Of a stretch of 64,000 nucleotides of DNA, positions 1-12,049 are shown piece by piece (positions within the stretch are counted from its first letter, which is position 1; every line of letters starts with the position of its first letter). The notes under the pieces were generated by a model. The model had not been told where the DNA came from, made no database searches, and was given only the letters and a program-made list of their open reading frames with translations. The DNA lies in the NCBI GenBank assembly GCA_026874595.1, contig CM049307.1, forward strand, positions 72,764,643-72,828,642. The letters run 5' to 3'. The position numbers and the translations under genes are program-made. The DNA comes from Sipunculus nudus (taxonomy: Eukaryota; Annelida; Sipuncula; Golfingiida; Sipunculidae).

Positions 1-39
1 GGTGAGCAGATTTTTCATGCACCATTACTTGGTTCTTAC

Positions 40-141
40 CTCTGGTCTGTTTTGTGAGTAGATCCCAATGCGTGTATTGTTACCAGGGCTGAATCCTTTA
101 TATACTAACCCTGCTCCTACCCTGGCCCCTCTCAGCAGCAC
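40..141 (-). CDS. ACSL: ACSL exon ending in GIYSQNRPE
   Basis: 102 nt, 34 codons, phase 0 at both ends, acceptor CCTTACAG and donor GTAAGA. It encodes VLLRGARVGAGLVYKGFSPG, NNTRI and GIYSQNRPE. The last motif is the strongly conserved G-I-[FY]-[AS]-Q-N-R-P-E that precedes the adenylation domain. The next exon, expected to start with W, lies outside the window. Confidence 0.92.
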
Positions 142-3100
142 CTGTAAGGTTCACAATGAAGTAATGAAGTATGCTTACAGTTCAACCACTAACATGGTCA
201 CACTGGACTAATACCATACAATGCTGGTGAAAAGTGCTTTACACATATATATATATAGGAGTGCAGACATGGATCCAAAGCATTTGTTAAAATAAAATGG
301 CCAAATAAAACCATCCAGTAAACACAAAAAGAATCATTTAGGAAAATGTAATGCAAAAGATTAGTTGAAAGAGTTTGCTTTTGCATCGCAAAAACAGATA
401 TGTCTCCCTTCCATATGGGCCTCCCATCCCAAAATTTGAGGAGGGGAAAAAAAGGTTTGCTTTTAAAGTTTGGGGTATAAAATAATCCTAAATTTGTGAA
501 GATTTGACCTTGAAGATATAGGTTAAGGTCACCAGTTTTCCATCTTGTTTGAGAAGTTGGTTGAAACAACTTTTTTTATCAAATTTGAGGAAAGAACTTA
601 ATATCCAGTACTTCAAAAGTTACTACACTCACTAGAAATTGTAGAAACAATGAGCAATATTTCCAATGATTTGACCTTGAAGATCCAGGTCAAGGTCACC
701 AGTTTTTTTTAACTCATCAAAGAACTTGTTTGAAATGATTTGTGGAAATAAAAATTGAGGAAAAAATATGCCATACATCAAAAGTTACAGGGTTCTCAAG
801 TTATATTTATTTTGGCTGACTGACCTAGAAGGTGAAGGTCAAGATCACTGGTTTTCGAACTGGTTCAAGATTTCAGTAGAAACAATTTGCATATTAAAGA
901 TTAAGTGGTTTTAAAGTTGGAAGAGTTCCCCAAAAAAATTCTATTTTGGTTGATTTGACCTTGAAGACCCAGGTCAAGGTCACAAGTTTCCAAAATTGTC
1001 CAAGAGCTTGGTGGAAAGAACTGTGTATCAAAATTTGAGGAAAAAATATGCCAAGCTTCATAAGTTAAGGGGTTCTCAAAAAAATTTAAATTTTAGATAG
1101 ACCGTCAAGGTCACCAGACTTCTAACTAATCTGTATTTAAGACCAATTCATATATCATGAAAAAATATTTAGTGGTTCAAAAGTTATGGTGTTCACAAAA
1201 ATGACACAGACAATGACTACAGAAGACAACGACAGACCAAACTCTGGGAGGGGAGACATAATCAGTTACAATATTTCAGTTTTCATTGACTGTACAGAGT
1301 TACAAGAATAATACCATATATATGAACAATGCAGTGTTCCCTGGTATGAATAAATTCATAAATTTATCAGCATTGTTGAACCATTGCCTGTACCTAAGTG
1401 AGTGCAAGTAGGGTGATAAGGGATTTGTTGTTGTTGGTAGACTCAATGCATTGCTTAGTATTGTTGTATATCTACCAAAGGTGACTTTCTGGCATTAACT
1501 TTATCATCCTTTTTCTTTTCAGGAGGCAAATGATGGATGATAAATTGACTGACATGGACCATCTACTTCCATTTGGTGTGAATAGAATCTTTAAAACAGT
1601 GATCTTTATTTCAAAGTTTAACGTAGCAGAAATATACCACTAATTTACTCAATAATCTGGTAAACACTATCACTCAGACTTTGCCGCCTTTGGTAAGATT
1701 TTTTATGTGAAACTTTAAAAATATGTAAATGGTAACATTTTGACATCCTTGATCAATCAACAAACTGCAATTACTGAGTTTTTCAAGGACCGCTGTACCT
1801 TGAAAGAGTATGGCAAGTATCTGCAGCTATACTTACATCATTGTATACAATCCACTGGTAAGGCCTCTGAGGACCTGGTCTCCAGCCCAGACATTTACCA
1901 TTACCTGCAAAACAGTCATAAAGAACCAACTTGAGGTTCTTTATATCTTATTCTTCTACCTTTCAGAGACTTGTAGCAAACAACACTGATACAGGAAGTG
2001 CTGAAGCTACATCTGGATCTAACTGAAAATTAAATATTTTATTAAGTTTTTCTGATTCATATTGCCACATATGTGCCTTCAGTCACAGACAATACCAATC
2101 AGGTCTATAAGTGCCTTCAGTCACAGGAAAAACTACGATCAATTAGAATCCTAGATCCTACTAGGACAAAGTCTGTTTAGACTTTCAACTAGTAGGATCG
2201 GCAATTCTACTATGACAAACTCTGATTGTAGTGTAACCAGATAACAGTGACTTAGTTATTGTATTGCATGTTTTAGTAGGGTATAACCAGACTGCATAAA
2301 CCAGATGACTGTTTTGATAATTTACATTTACATTTACTAGTATATGGAGTATCATGTTTAGATATTAGCGTGAGATCTTTGGTTAGAGAGCAGTTTATTT
2401 CAGTACAGTTTAATTCCATCAGAGCCGTCTCTGTTTGGCTGTCTATTTAGTAATGATTGTTTGTTGTAGACTTCAAAGGATCAGCACCTGTTTAGTTTTC
2501 ACAGGATTTTAATACTTTTATCTTGAGAGGCATGCCTATATCAGAATTCATGTTGTTATTGACAGTCGGCATAATAGGGAGTGGTGACTGGCCTTAGGAC
2601 AGTCAGGACTTGTGACGTCAGTTAGAAAATATGTCGTGATGAAGGGGATGTTCGACACATTTGCCCGATCAGTGTGTCAGGATGTTATAGCTATACGATA
2701 CCTGCAGTCCAGGAGCAGGTCTGCATGCATCAAGAGTCTAGACAGCTGGGATATGATGTCTATTATTATAGATAGTCAATGTCTGAGGAAGGCCACAGTG
2801 ATTTCTAAGTAATGCACTTCAGAGCGAGTATTTCATTTTGCCGATGGACTGGTAATCTGGCGATTTTACCTGTTGTGAGCACTTCAAGGACAGACTGAGG
2901 ACTTTCTTTAAACATTTAACTGTAGAGGTACTGGATATCGCTGTCTTGAATCATATTCTGTTACCTAGAACTGGATGATTCCAGGAGACATCAGCCAAGA
3001 AAGACAATGATTGTGAGTTGAGAGTGAATAGTCTTGTGTGTGTTGCTAGAACAGTACCTCGAGAGGTAAAAGAGTATATTCCAGCAAAGGACTGTTGGAG

Positions 3101-3644
3101 TTTGCGGCTCCATGTAACTGTGAGTGGACTGATTGTACTTTGTACACAGTGCAAGAGAGCACGAGACAAGAAGTGCAACATTCTGATGTCATGTGTGTGT
3201 GATGGTCATGTGATCAAGAGAAGTGTTAACAAAGGGACTGCTCTGTGTAATGTGTCAGACAGACTTGGTGCTCATTTCTGTGTTGATAATCAGACGTTAG
3301 TAATCAGCAGTGCTTGTATATATGGAGCACCTCTCCAGAGAATGTCTTCTTTCTTTAATATATTGATTTGTTCTGTTAACACATTCGCTACCCAGCCAAA
3401 GATTCTCCCAGTGCCAGGTCCTGCAACAGTCTTTGGAGGTCCGGGTGAGTTAGTTCTACGTATGAAATGCTGATAACGAGGGTGTGAAGTCCTTCTGTTC
3501 CAAGGGCCATAACACCTGCCAGAGGTGTTACGCACAGAAAGATGTCAAAACCCTGTTCCACCTAATGAGCTAATTAGGCCTACAGCTAGTAAAGACTTCA
3601 AAGGAAACAAGTGCAAACAAACACAGATACGCATGCTCACATGC

Positions 3645-3687
<43 letters not shown>

Positions 3688-5929
3688 AACATATATATAA
3701 AGACATGTATGTATATATAGTAAATATATATAGAGAGAGAGGGAGAGAGAGAGAATATATGTTTACACCAGGACCGGGAAAGTCCAGCGGCTCACGCAAA
3801 AGCAGCTCCATTACATACTCAGATTGACCATTGATATATTAGTGGAAATAAAAGATTTATAAAACGTCACAGTTATAATCATGTATGATCATGAAATTTC
3901 TAATGTCACTTTATCGATTTGGTAGAACAAGTGAGGGTTTTTGTCTCTTTCTGATTTATGGTTGCTATATACATACCAATTACATGTGTCGAAAGATGGC
4001 ACAGGGGTTATGTAGTAGGTCAATAATACGCAATGGAAAACCGCGCAGGTTTGAACCCACTCTTTGCTTTTTATTTTCCATTCATTTAACAAACTTGTAT
4101 TTTTACTGCAAAAAATTCTTTTTTCCCTTTCATTACAAACAAACTGATTCTACAAATCAATATAATTCTAAAACTTTTATTATCTTATATTACACACTGT
4201 CAAGGAGTCACATGTATTTACATACAGGGGATAGCATGATGCAATGGACCTCGTCATGTCACCATCAAACAAAGCAGGGAATTATACGAAAATTGCGAGT
4301 GATCAAAGTGTAACCTAATATGACCAACTCTAGGGCCTATGATATAATACTATATTATGAAATGTCTGAAAGTCATACGTTGGGTCTGCCTATGGTGAAT
4401 TCCAAAGTGCAGTTGGGATTGCCTGTATACTAAAGGGACAACATGTTCGGAAAGTGATCATCCGAGTTTGCTTTCAGATTTTTTCAATTACATGCACTTG
4501 TTGGTGAAGGTACTTACCTATTACTTTATTCTCCTCCAACCACTTGGTTAGTTTCAGCTGCAAATCACTGTTTGCACTCTCCACGTAACCTTGTGACTGT
4601 GGATGTCTTGGTCTGCCATTGATAATTGTCATTCCAGGCTGCTGTGGTGAACTCCTTATCACTGCAGCCACAAGCTCCCTCCCGATGTAAGACTTTAGGA
4701 TTTTAGGGCACCAAAACAAACAGAAAGTTTGGATGAGCTTTCCAGCAACTTCTTCTGCCCACCTCAAAGAAAGTGCATGGGCCCAACTGATTTCTAAAAT
4801 GGTCTCTCATGTGGAGTATCCATTTCTTGTCATTATCTGGGTGGCTGGTCATAAATGTGAGATCTATTAGGACACTTGTGAGGTACCCCAGGGAGATTAT
4901 TCTGAAGAGCAGAAACTGCTTGGTCATATGTGTCCTGGTTGATGGTGAATGCAGCTCTGCAGTTTTGTATCAGAGTTTCTCCTAGCAGAAAGTCTGACTG
5001 AACTGTCTTAGAAAGATCAACCATTCTACTGGATGGGAGTTTGGTCCTGAGTGTGACATATTTAATATGTAAATAATATATGGTACTCACTTGATAACTG
5101 TGACCCCTTCCTGAATGCGTCATAGACTGTGCGGACCTCTTCATCCAAGTACTCCAAAAGCTGACCCCCTTTACAGTAGACTGAAGCACGGGCATGAGGC
5201 ACTCCCTTATGATTAAAATGAATATAAATCTAAATTAAAATATATTCCATGGAACTTGATGCATCCCACAAACAATTCTAAACACAACAAAATACAAAAG
5301 AATGCAGCAGATTCAGTCTGTATCCATTAATAATATAAGTCTGATTAAGCAGGCCTGCCAAATAGAAATGAACAAAATAAGAATAAGTGCTCCAAACACT
5401 TGAGAATAGCATGCTTGGAAAACAAAGAGTGGGTCAAAAAAAGTTAAAACAATGAGAACTCTTGGTTAATCTCACCTTTTGTTTTATCAAAAACTGAATA
5501 AATATGTGTAGAAATCAGGAATTATCTCTGTTTTGAGTCAGCAAAGCCCACACAAACTAGTTTGTGTTGCTTGTACAGTCCAGACCTTCAAGGGACAGAG
5601 TAAGCAGGTAACTGTGTAAGGAATGAAAGCCTACGAGTATCTTACAGTGGTATTTTATTGAAACTATTGACTAATACTCACTTGCAAAATGCAACCCTGC
5701 AACCCTTTAAACTTCGCAAATTAACATATTTGAGAAAACTGTGTCCTGCAAATGTTAATCCAACCACTGTATACTTACCGGGACCTCATAACTCTGCATG
5801 TCCAGGTATTCTATGTCTGTGAATGGCTGTGGACGGGAGGACAGGTAGTACATGCCCGCTGCAGCAACTGCTCCAAGGGTGACCAGACCTGGGGTACCCC
5901 CCACATACTTCAGGTATTCAGACATGTCC
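40..5929 (-). CDS. ACSL: Long-chain acyl-CoA synthetase (ACSL1/5/6-like), N-terminal exons, partial
   Basis: ACSL enzymes activate long-chain fatty acids to acyl-CoA using ATP and CoA, anchored in ER, outer mitochondrial or peroxisomal membranes. Four exons are visible on the minus strand: 5929-5779, 5205-5091, 1904-1837 and 141-40. All junctions are GT/AG and phases agree (0, 1, 0), giving about 144 residues from the ATG at 5925-5923. In order these hold a hydrophobic anchor (LVTLGAAVAAGMYYL, about residues 13-28) followed by SSRPQP; the family block DMQSYEV; a helical linker (VRTVYDAFRKG); the signature CLGWRPGPQRPYQW; and GIYSQNRPE just before the AMP-binding core. Family members are about 650-720 residues, so roughly 80% lies beyond the left edge. 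The first exon starts mid-codon (phase needs two upstream bases), so an upstream exon may exist; the ATG at 5925 is an alternative start. Paralogue (1, 5 or 6) is not resolved. Confidence 0.9.
361..1262 (-). mobile_element. Hairpin-ended, tandem-core element (Helentron/HINE-like), copy C1
   Basis: The left end carries a perfect hairpin, TTTTGC-ATC-GCAAAA (379-393). Next comes a subterminal repeat ATATGTCTCCCTTCC (398-412), whose inverted match GGGAGGGGAGACATAAT closes the right end (1246-1262). The core has about five diverged monomers of 130-180 bp, each with GACCTTGAAGA followed by AGGTCAAGGTCA-like words (near 504, 669, 818, 954 and 1098). On the minus strand the hairpin is followed by a CTAA end, as in Helitron 3' ends. 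No coding capacity. It sits in an ACSL intron. Confidence 0.6.
1837..1904 (-). CDS. ACSL: ACSL exon: CLGWRPGP signature
   Basis: 68 nt between acceptor TGTTTTGCAG and donor GTAAGTATAG. It encodes SNGKCLGWRPGPQRPYQW and IVYND, a highly recognisable ACSL block. It joins in frame to both neighbours. A short open frame on the plus strand over this interval is an antisense shadow. Confidence 0.9.
2154..2199. other. Long perfect two-step hairpin
   Basis: GATCCTACTAG (2154-2164) and CTAGTAGGATC (2189-2199) are perfect reverse complements. Inside them AAAGTC (2168-2173) and GACTTT (2180-2185) pair again around TGTTTA, with a symmetric 3/3 internal loop. This gives 17 paired bases in a 46-base span. 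It lies in an ACSL intron. It could be the end of a small transposon or a transcribed structure; function unknown. Confidence 0.6.
3650..3683. repeat. (TA)n microsatellite with flanking GA-rich tract
   Basis: A pure AT dinucleotide run, followed by interrupted ATATATA and a GAGAGAGAGGGAGAGAGA-type tract to about 3756. Open frames here encode only repeated Ile-Tyr and are not genes. Confidence 0.95.
3990..4065 (+). repeat. tRNA-like SINE head (candidate)
   Basis: A box A-like TGGCACAGGGGTTA lies near 3997-4010 and a box B-like GGTTTGAACCC at 4048-4058, spaced as in a tRNA-derived Pol III promoter. The intervening sequence does not look like an intact tRNA, so a decayed tRNA-derived SINE is more likely than a tRNA gene. 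No clear tail or target duplication was found. Confidence 0.4.
4474..4960 (-). pseudogene. Broken DDE integrase (Ginger/KRBA2-like) fragment
   Basis: Two minus-strand frames carry adjacent parts of a transposon integrase core. Frame one (about 4927-4780) reads LIDLTFMTSHPDNDKKWILH and then MRDHF, the block around the first catalytic Asp. Frame two (4767-4474) reads ILKSYIGRELVAAVI and GRPRHPQSQGYVESAN, the block with the catalytic Glu. A frameshift separates them. In related integrases the second catalytic Asp sits in an SDNGRE-like motif, but here the text is SYIGRE, so that residue is lost. It is inactive and lies in an ACSL intron, in the same orientation as ACSL. Assignment to Ginger/KRBA2-like integrases rests on the GRPRHPQSQG motif. 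Confidence 0.75.
5091..5205 (-). CDS. ACSL: ACSL exon: linker before the AMP-binding domain
   Basis: 115 nt, encoding GVPHARASVYCKGG, EYLDEEVRTVYDAFRKG and SQLS. It aligns with the family segment that reads ARRS, then TLYEGFQRG and QVS in vertebrate ACSL1. The donor is GTGAGT. The acceptor (ATCATAAG) has a weak pyrimidine tract but is the only one that keeps the frame. Ends in phase 1. Confidence 0.85.
5779..5929 (-). CDS. ACSL: ACSL exon: membrane anchor and DMQS block
   Basis: 151 nt between acceptor TTACAG and donor GTAAGT. It encodes MSEYLKYVGG, the hydrophobic anchor, SSRPQP and DMQSYEVP. It corresponds to the human ACSL1 segment with ATRPKP and LSMQSVEV. It ends in phase 0. The open frame on the opposite strand is only its shadow. 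Confidence 0.85.
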
Positions 5930-8789
5930 CTGTAATTTTACAAAAGTAAACTACTAAAATACATGATAAAAATCTTACTAGAACTGCAAATGTTATCAAA
6001 ATATCAGTTCATTGCTGTGTGGCAAGTCATATATTGAGTATTGGGATGTCATTTCCATGTATCTATATTTTGTTAAACCTGAAGTAGATTGATATGATTT
6101 ATAATAATAAACATTTTGTGTAGTGGTTTCATAGAATGCCAATATCAACTGTTATCTGATATCACGAGACATGGTTGTTCTAGTACCATACATGTCTGCT
6201 GTCTGAACGAAACAGATCTGTATATACTTCTTGTTGTTATATGGCAAAAAATATGTTGTTTGTAACAACATTATTTCTTCCCTATAAATGTAAACAATGA
6301 TCACATTCTGACCAAGGAAGATTTATTGGATCTTGAGTCTGTATGAATTTAAGGTTCTATGCATCACACTCACTTTTTGGCTCTGAGTGAATATAAGATG
6401 GTGTTCACTTCCTTATTGCAGGTTTGAAACAAAGTACAAATTACTGTTTGAACAAGGACTTGCTATTGCTATTTATATCTGAGCTTTATATACCTCACAG
6501 GACTCTGTGGACATAAACAAGTAAAAAATCACTGGCTCTCAAAATTTTGTTAGGTGTGACCACAGTGCACTAGATAGGTCATCAAATGGCAAATATGATT
6601 TCACAGGTCATTGAAACAAATATATATCAGGAAATTGAATGATAGCAAATCAGGTAAATCTGTGAGCAGATTGTTATGCAGTTGTAATAATAGACAGATA
6701 GTACTGTAATGTATATCCTTCAACAGGGCTTCCTGATTTTCCTCTAGTTAGAACAGTTATGGTTCATAGTCAGAAGCATTTACAGATATCCTGATCAGGT
6801 AGATTAATGCCCTGAAGGCTGTGTGCTGTAATGGCCGACCTAAACATACCTATAGAAACTATGGATCCACCCTATGAGCATATATATATGGATCCACAGC
6901 TTTCTAAGGTGCAGCTAAGAAACACTTGTAAAAACCAGAAGTTCAACCAAACAGAGCCCTCAGAGCAGCCCTAAGTGTTAGTAGGTTTACAAAAACATCA
7001 GAACTAAGAGCAAGCACAAACACAAAGTCTGTTAAAAAGACTACATGATCAAACAATCCGCCAACACTAGCAACAGGGTAAAACACATAAACTATATACA
7101 AATCTTAGCAAATGAACAGAATCCTATGATACCAGTAGAAATTTGTCTTTCGTCCAAACAAAATCCTACCAAATCCTATGTAGAACAAGACTAACATCAC
7201 ATCCACTAAGCAAGCAGACTTGTTAAGTCAGCTGGATATGGCCTTGCATTTATTAGAGATGAAAAGCTATATCTCCTGTGAATATCTCTTAATCTTTGGG
7301 CCTAATAGTTAAAAATTTACATAGATATCTACTTTATCATTGCTACAGGAGCACCTAGGGCGGGGGTCCTTAACTTTCTTAACTACAGCGCTCGAGTGAA
7401 ATCTTTTCTTTCTTTTGGTAGGTCAATCAAAATCAGCTGGTGCATGCAAGAATGCAGCCTGGTTTCCTGGATATAGACACTTCATGATCAGCAGCCCCTT
7501 TCTCCTGCTTCAGAAAATTAACTTTGATAATCAATGAAAGTTTAAAGTCATTAACACTACTGGTAATTACAGTTGGTAAATTTCACTTATTTGAGAGGAC
7601 ACATTTGTAAAGTATACAGGTTTATACACACTGCTGTAAGCAGCCAGCTATCACAAGCTGACATTGACACATATATTGAATTAAGCAGCCCCAAGGTGCC
7701 AAACTGCCAGCTGGGCAATCAACATACTATCCAAGAGTACTCTGGTCTTCAAATTCTTTATCATGTAGAGACATTACAACAGTCACACTAAAAATTTGTC
7801 CAGAAAATTTTTACATGATAAGCATGTAGGGCTTATAGAATTTTCTGGCTCCGACCTCAACTATAACAACCAATGCTTTATTATTTAGTCAATCAGTCTT
7901 GCCAACCAATGAAACATTTCACTCAAGCAGATGTGGTTTAATACTTGCTCTATCTTGCATTCCTAATAATAACTAGCAACAAAATCTCAGGATTGTTCTT
8001 ACATATCCATATTGCACTACACGCTACACTAATTACAAAACGGACTTTAGAATCTGGATTACCTTAAATCATTTACTACCTGTGGGTGGACAAACTTAAA
8101 TAATAATTAAGCTACTTGGTTAATTCCAGGTAGATATACAGTTGGTTTCCAATCTCAATGTAGAATGTATGTTCACCCTTGTGTTATGAATTCATTTTAA
8201 TACTTATTCTCTGCAAAAACAAGTCCATCAGTTAAACTTTATGACTAATTTAAACAAAACAAAGATACATCACAAACTGGTTTTCTTGTCAGTAAGATGA
8301 TAGTATTGTATTGCCTACAGCAATATGCTCCAGATATCGCTGTGTACTGCAATATGAAAATAGCAAGCAACACCTACTGGTAGCCCTAGATATAACATAT
8401 GGTGGGACAATTCTATTTTTGTTTTGTTTTTTTATAATTGATTTTTTTTTAATCTGTCAAGTCTTTATATTTAATTAACACAAGGAAATATGTGAGGAAA
8501 TATGTCTTCCTAACACTTTAAATGATGCTTTTTCAATACACACTAGAAAACCAGCAGAAGCTGACATAAGCCCTCAGCCAAAAGAACAGTGTTTATAGGT
8601 GGTAACAGTAACAAGTATGGCATATTTGTTCTCACATGGTTGTATACCTGTAGATATGTCTCAGTTATAAATATAAATTTGAACTGGAGAGGTATGTTGT
8701 ACCTTTGCAAGTATAGTAAGACCGATCTCATGCAGGACTTAGAGATCATCAAGGCAAATCAATATACCATGTTTCATAACAATCCACCC
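5930..8789. other. No gene recognised (ACSL upstream or first intron)
   Basis: AT-rich sequence with only short random open frames. No conserved protein motif, tRNA or clear repeat was recognised. An upstream ACSL 5' exon could be anywhere from here to about 35 kb, but no candidate could be supported. Confidence 0.5.
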
Positions 8790-9300
8790 AAGCTCTGTGA
8801 CCTTGAAAAAGTAGGTCAAGGTTACCCACTTTTAAACCCTACCAAGATTTTGTTTATATGCATCAGCACTGAAGAATTGAAGTTCCTGTGTTGAATACCT
8901 TTGGAGATATCCTGCTCACAAGGCCAAAGTTGAAAAAATCGGATAAAAATTCAGTCAAAATCAGAAATTGTAGGTGGTACCCCCAAACTTGTGCAGAAGG
9001 TACAGACCATCATTCCCAATGATCGTAGTAATTTTTGAGAAAATCCACCAATTGGTTCCTGAGGAATAAGCTTCTTAGTGTTTTTCTATAATCAGCTCTA
9101 AAACATGGAAAAGTAAGTCAAAGTCACCCATCTTCGAACTTGAAAGAGATGTTGTCAATATACATCTTCACCAAAGAAATAAAATTCCTACAGTGAATCC
9201 TTTTTAGGTATCCCGCTCACAAGGTAATAGTTAATGGACGACAGATGGATGTACGGACAGCTTAGGTGACTACAACAGCCCATCAGCCTGAGGGCTAAAA
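8790..9300 (+). repeat. Fragment of a hairpin-ended repeat element
   Basis: Two diverged monomers contain GTGACCTTGAAAAAGTAGG and AAGTCAAAGTCACCC-like words and the phrase CCGCTCACAAGG. A right-end hairpin follows, AGCCC (9277-9281) pairing with GGGCT (9292-9296), and then AAAAACT. This resembles the other hairpin-ended elements but in opposite orientation. The left boundary is not defined. Confidence 0.4.
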
Positions 9301-9828
9301 ACTGTTTCTACCTAAAGAGTAATAGTAAGGTGTGTACCAATGCACTGAAGAATGGATGCATGCCCTCAATCAAATTGTAATGGATTATTAACCTCAGAAT
9401 TGATTCATTTTGATTATTTTTTTGCATGTACCATCCAGAAATCCTTTGTGAGCTATCAAATCTGACAGCGCAGTTCCTGATGTCTTAGCTCTTCTTGTGT
9501 CTGTGCCCTAAATCACCTTTAAATGTTCATGGACCACTCCACTTGCATAGAAAATTAGGAGGAGAGCTATATTTTTCTTTTATTTGCTGAAATTTACTAA
9601 CATCCATTGGTAACATTGATTTTTAAAAGTTTGAAATTTGCTACGTAATTGGGAATTGACAGTTGAATCTAAGGTACAGAATCGATAATTGAATTGATTC
9701 TAAGGGCCCTCACAATTCATAAGCCTAGTAATAGGTAACATAGCCCAACTTAAAATATGAAACTTAATCATAAGCAAAACTGGTCAGAGACACAACCATA
9801 CAATACTGATGCAGAATATACAATAAAA

Positions 9829-10959
9829 CTAAAAATTTATGGCACCAGAGATGCCATTGTATCCCCAGACTAGGTATACCCCCTCTTAAATAGGCCCCTT
9901 CTCTAAAGCATATATTGACACTTTACAAGGCCAAGGCCACCAGGGTTAAGGTCACAAATTTTGTAACTTGTCTAACAACTTAGTTGAAACAATTTAACAT
10001 ATTTGAAGAAAAAATATCAAGTAGTTCAAATCTGATGGGGTTCACAAAAATCCTATATTTCCACTGATCTGACCTTGAAATCCAAGGTCAAGGACACAAG
10101 TTTCTGATTAAGTCTGAGATCTCACTGGAAACAATTTGTGTGTCAAATTTGAGGCGAAAAATTTGTTCTTCTTCAAGATCTATGTGGCTAATAAAAAACT
10201 ATCGGACAAGTTTGTTGAAACCATGTGATCAAATGTGAAAGGAAAATATGCAGCACTAAAAAATTTATGGGGTACACAATAATCATGCATTTTGATTGAA
10301 TAAACCATGAAGGTTAAGGTCCTCTTTCAACAATTTTCCATTTGACATCTTTCATTTTGATTTTCAGAAAAAATATATCCATCCATTTGAGAAATAAAAG
10401 GTTTTTGTTTTTCACCAAATATTGAAATATTCATGGTCAAAGCCACTCTCAAAGTAAATTTCATGACACCAATTTTAAATAGACTTCATCCTATATATAA
10501 AACCCATATTTATGCATGTGCATAATACGAAAATAATCTGTACATTAGTTTTTTACTTATAACGCTCAGAACTATTGTCAAGTGGCACTGTTGGGGGTAT
10601 TAAAAGGTGCAAAAAAAGAGGAAAGTATAATAGGTGATGCCACCAGTCTATCATACAAGAAAGCTATCCAAGATCTGATTTTTGGCCAATGAATTTTTGA
10701 CCAATGCATGCAACTTTTCTTGAGATTTTCACTTAATATGGACCAATGCCAGGTAACGGTCACTCTCCTAGTAAAGGTCATGACCCCATTTTAGAAAGGC
10801 TTTGTCCTCTAATTCATATCTATGCACACGTCAAGTTTGATACAGATCTGTGAAATATTTTGTGAGTTACTAGTATATCACTCTCAAGAAAATTATGTGG
10901 TGGCAGGGGTGGGAATGTGCTGATACTATAGTATCCTGTGACCTTGTCTGGGGATACAA
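9829..10959 (-). mobile_element. Hairpin-ended, tandem-core element, copy A1
   Basis: The left end has a hairpin GGCA-CCAGAGA-TGCC (9841-9855) and then TTGTATCCCCAGAC. The right end is the inverse, GTCTGGGGATACAA (10946-10959). On the minus strand the hairpin is followed by an AT-rich spacer and a TTTAG end, like a Helitron-type 3' terminus. The core has diverged monomers with TGACCTTGAAATCCAAGGTC-type words. The right arm (CTATAGTATCCTGTGACC) matches copy A2 at 26320-26340. No coding capacity. Non-autonomous rolling-circle (Helentron/HINE) is the best fit; a plain TIR MITE is the alternative. Confidence 0.6.
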
Positions 10960-11871
10960 ATAAAGACTGTTGGTTTTGTTTTTGTGTATTTCATAACCAA
11001 TTCATATTACTGGTCTCTGGTGTCAATCAAATAAATTGATATTACATGCAGTCTAGCCATTAAAACAACTGATACTGAAGCAGTTCTTTGTAAGTTGACT
11101 TCATATTCATGATACCAGCATAACATGTACGTCATATTCAATTTATCATCCATACAGCAAGTTAAATGGTTTTTAACATCTGACTAGTAATTATATCATG
11201 CAAATCTGACATTAAAAACACTGCCATGAATAAAGTCTGGCACAGACAGTTTACTCTCTGTGAATTATTAATTAACAGCTGTATAATTATCAGACCAGTG
11301 GAAACAGCCAGTAAACACCACCCATCAGCTGCATAACAACTGATGGTCGCATAAATGATTTCTTCAATGTGCCCACATTAATAACAATAATATGAAACTA
11401 CATATACCCATGATAAACATAATTACTGTGGGTATGTCTATATATACTGTAATTTCCGCTGATTCTGCATTAAGCTTTCTTGCTTACATATAGTGAACTG
11501 TATACAAAAAGCGTCAGCAGCACTGTATACAAAACATTCCCCAAGTTCAAGGCTGGAAAAACAGGCCAAATTGTGTAACAGGATTACTGCTGCAGTGAGA
11601 GCACACTTTCCCTGTCCTCCACCAGGCTGTGCATGACTATTTTCTCACAAATCAGTTCACAATTTTTATATTTTGAGTGTATATGTGATGCATGGGAAGC
11701 AGTGATATGGGACAGATAGAGACCCAGATTATCCAATATGCAAAATGACTTTTCATGTACATCTAGATCCAACTCAACAAATTTAATCATCTCTCCACTC
11801 TTTATATTTCTAATTCCATTGAAAGCTATGAATAACATTAAAAATACTGTATCCTGTACACCAACTTTTTA

Positions 11872-12049
11872 CAGCTGAACCCTGCCTTGCAACCATCCCT
11901 GCAATTGTGGCAATCCCCACAATTATGACCACTTTTCTTGGTCCGAAATATACGATCCATGTGACTTAAGGTTTCACAAATACGACCGCCCCAAAATTAT
12001 GACCACTTTGGTCAGTCCCCAAGGTGGTCGTAATTGTGGGGTTCAACTG
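11872..12049 (-). mobile_element. 178-bp pogo-type MITE
   Basis: It is bounded by TA on both sides (11870-11871 and 12050-12051), with ends CAGCTGAACCCTGCC and GGGTTCAACTG. It contains the same blocks as the larger element at 42674-43894 (GTCGTAATTGTGGGG, CACAAATACGACCGCCC, GGTCAGTCCCCAAGG) in opposite orientation. It is an internally deleted derivative of that pogo/Tigger-like family. Confidence 0.75.

Noticed and set aside
1740-1934. 64-codon plus-strand frame
   Set aside because: Antisense to the ACSL CLGWRPGP exon.
2612-3473. Plus-strand gene from adjacent open frames (2612-2812, 3018-3473)
   Set aside because: No conserved motif, no consistent splice phase; lies in an ACSL intron on the opposite strand.
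3990-4065. Functional tRNA gene
   Set aside because: Box A and B words are present but a cloverleaf with a proper acceptor stem could not be formed by eye.
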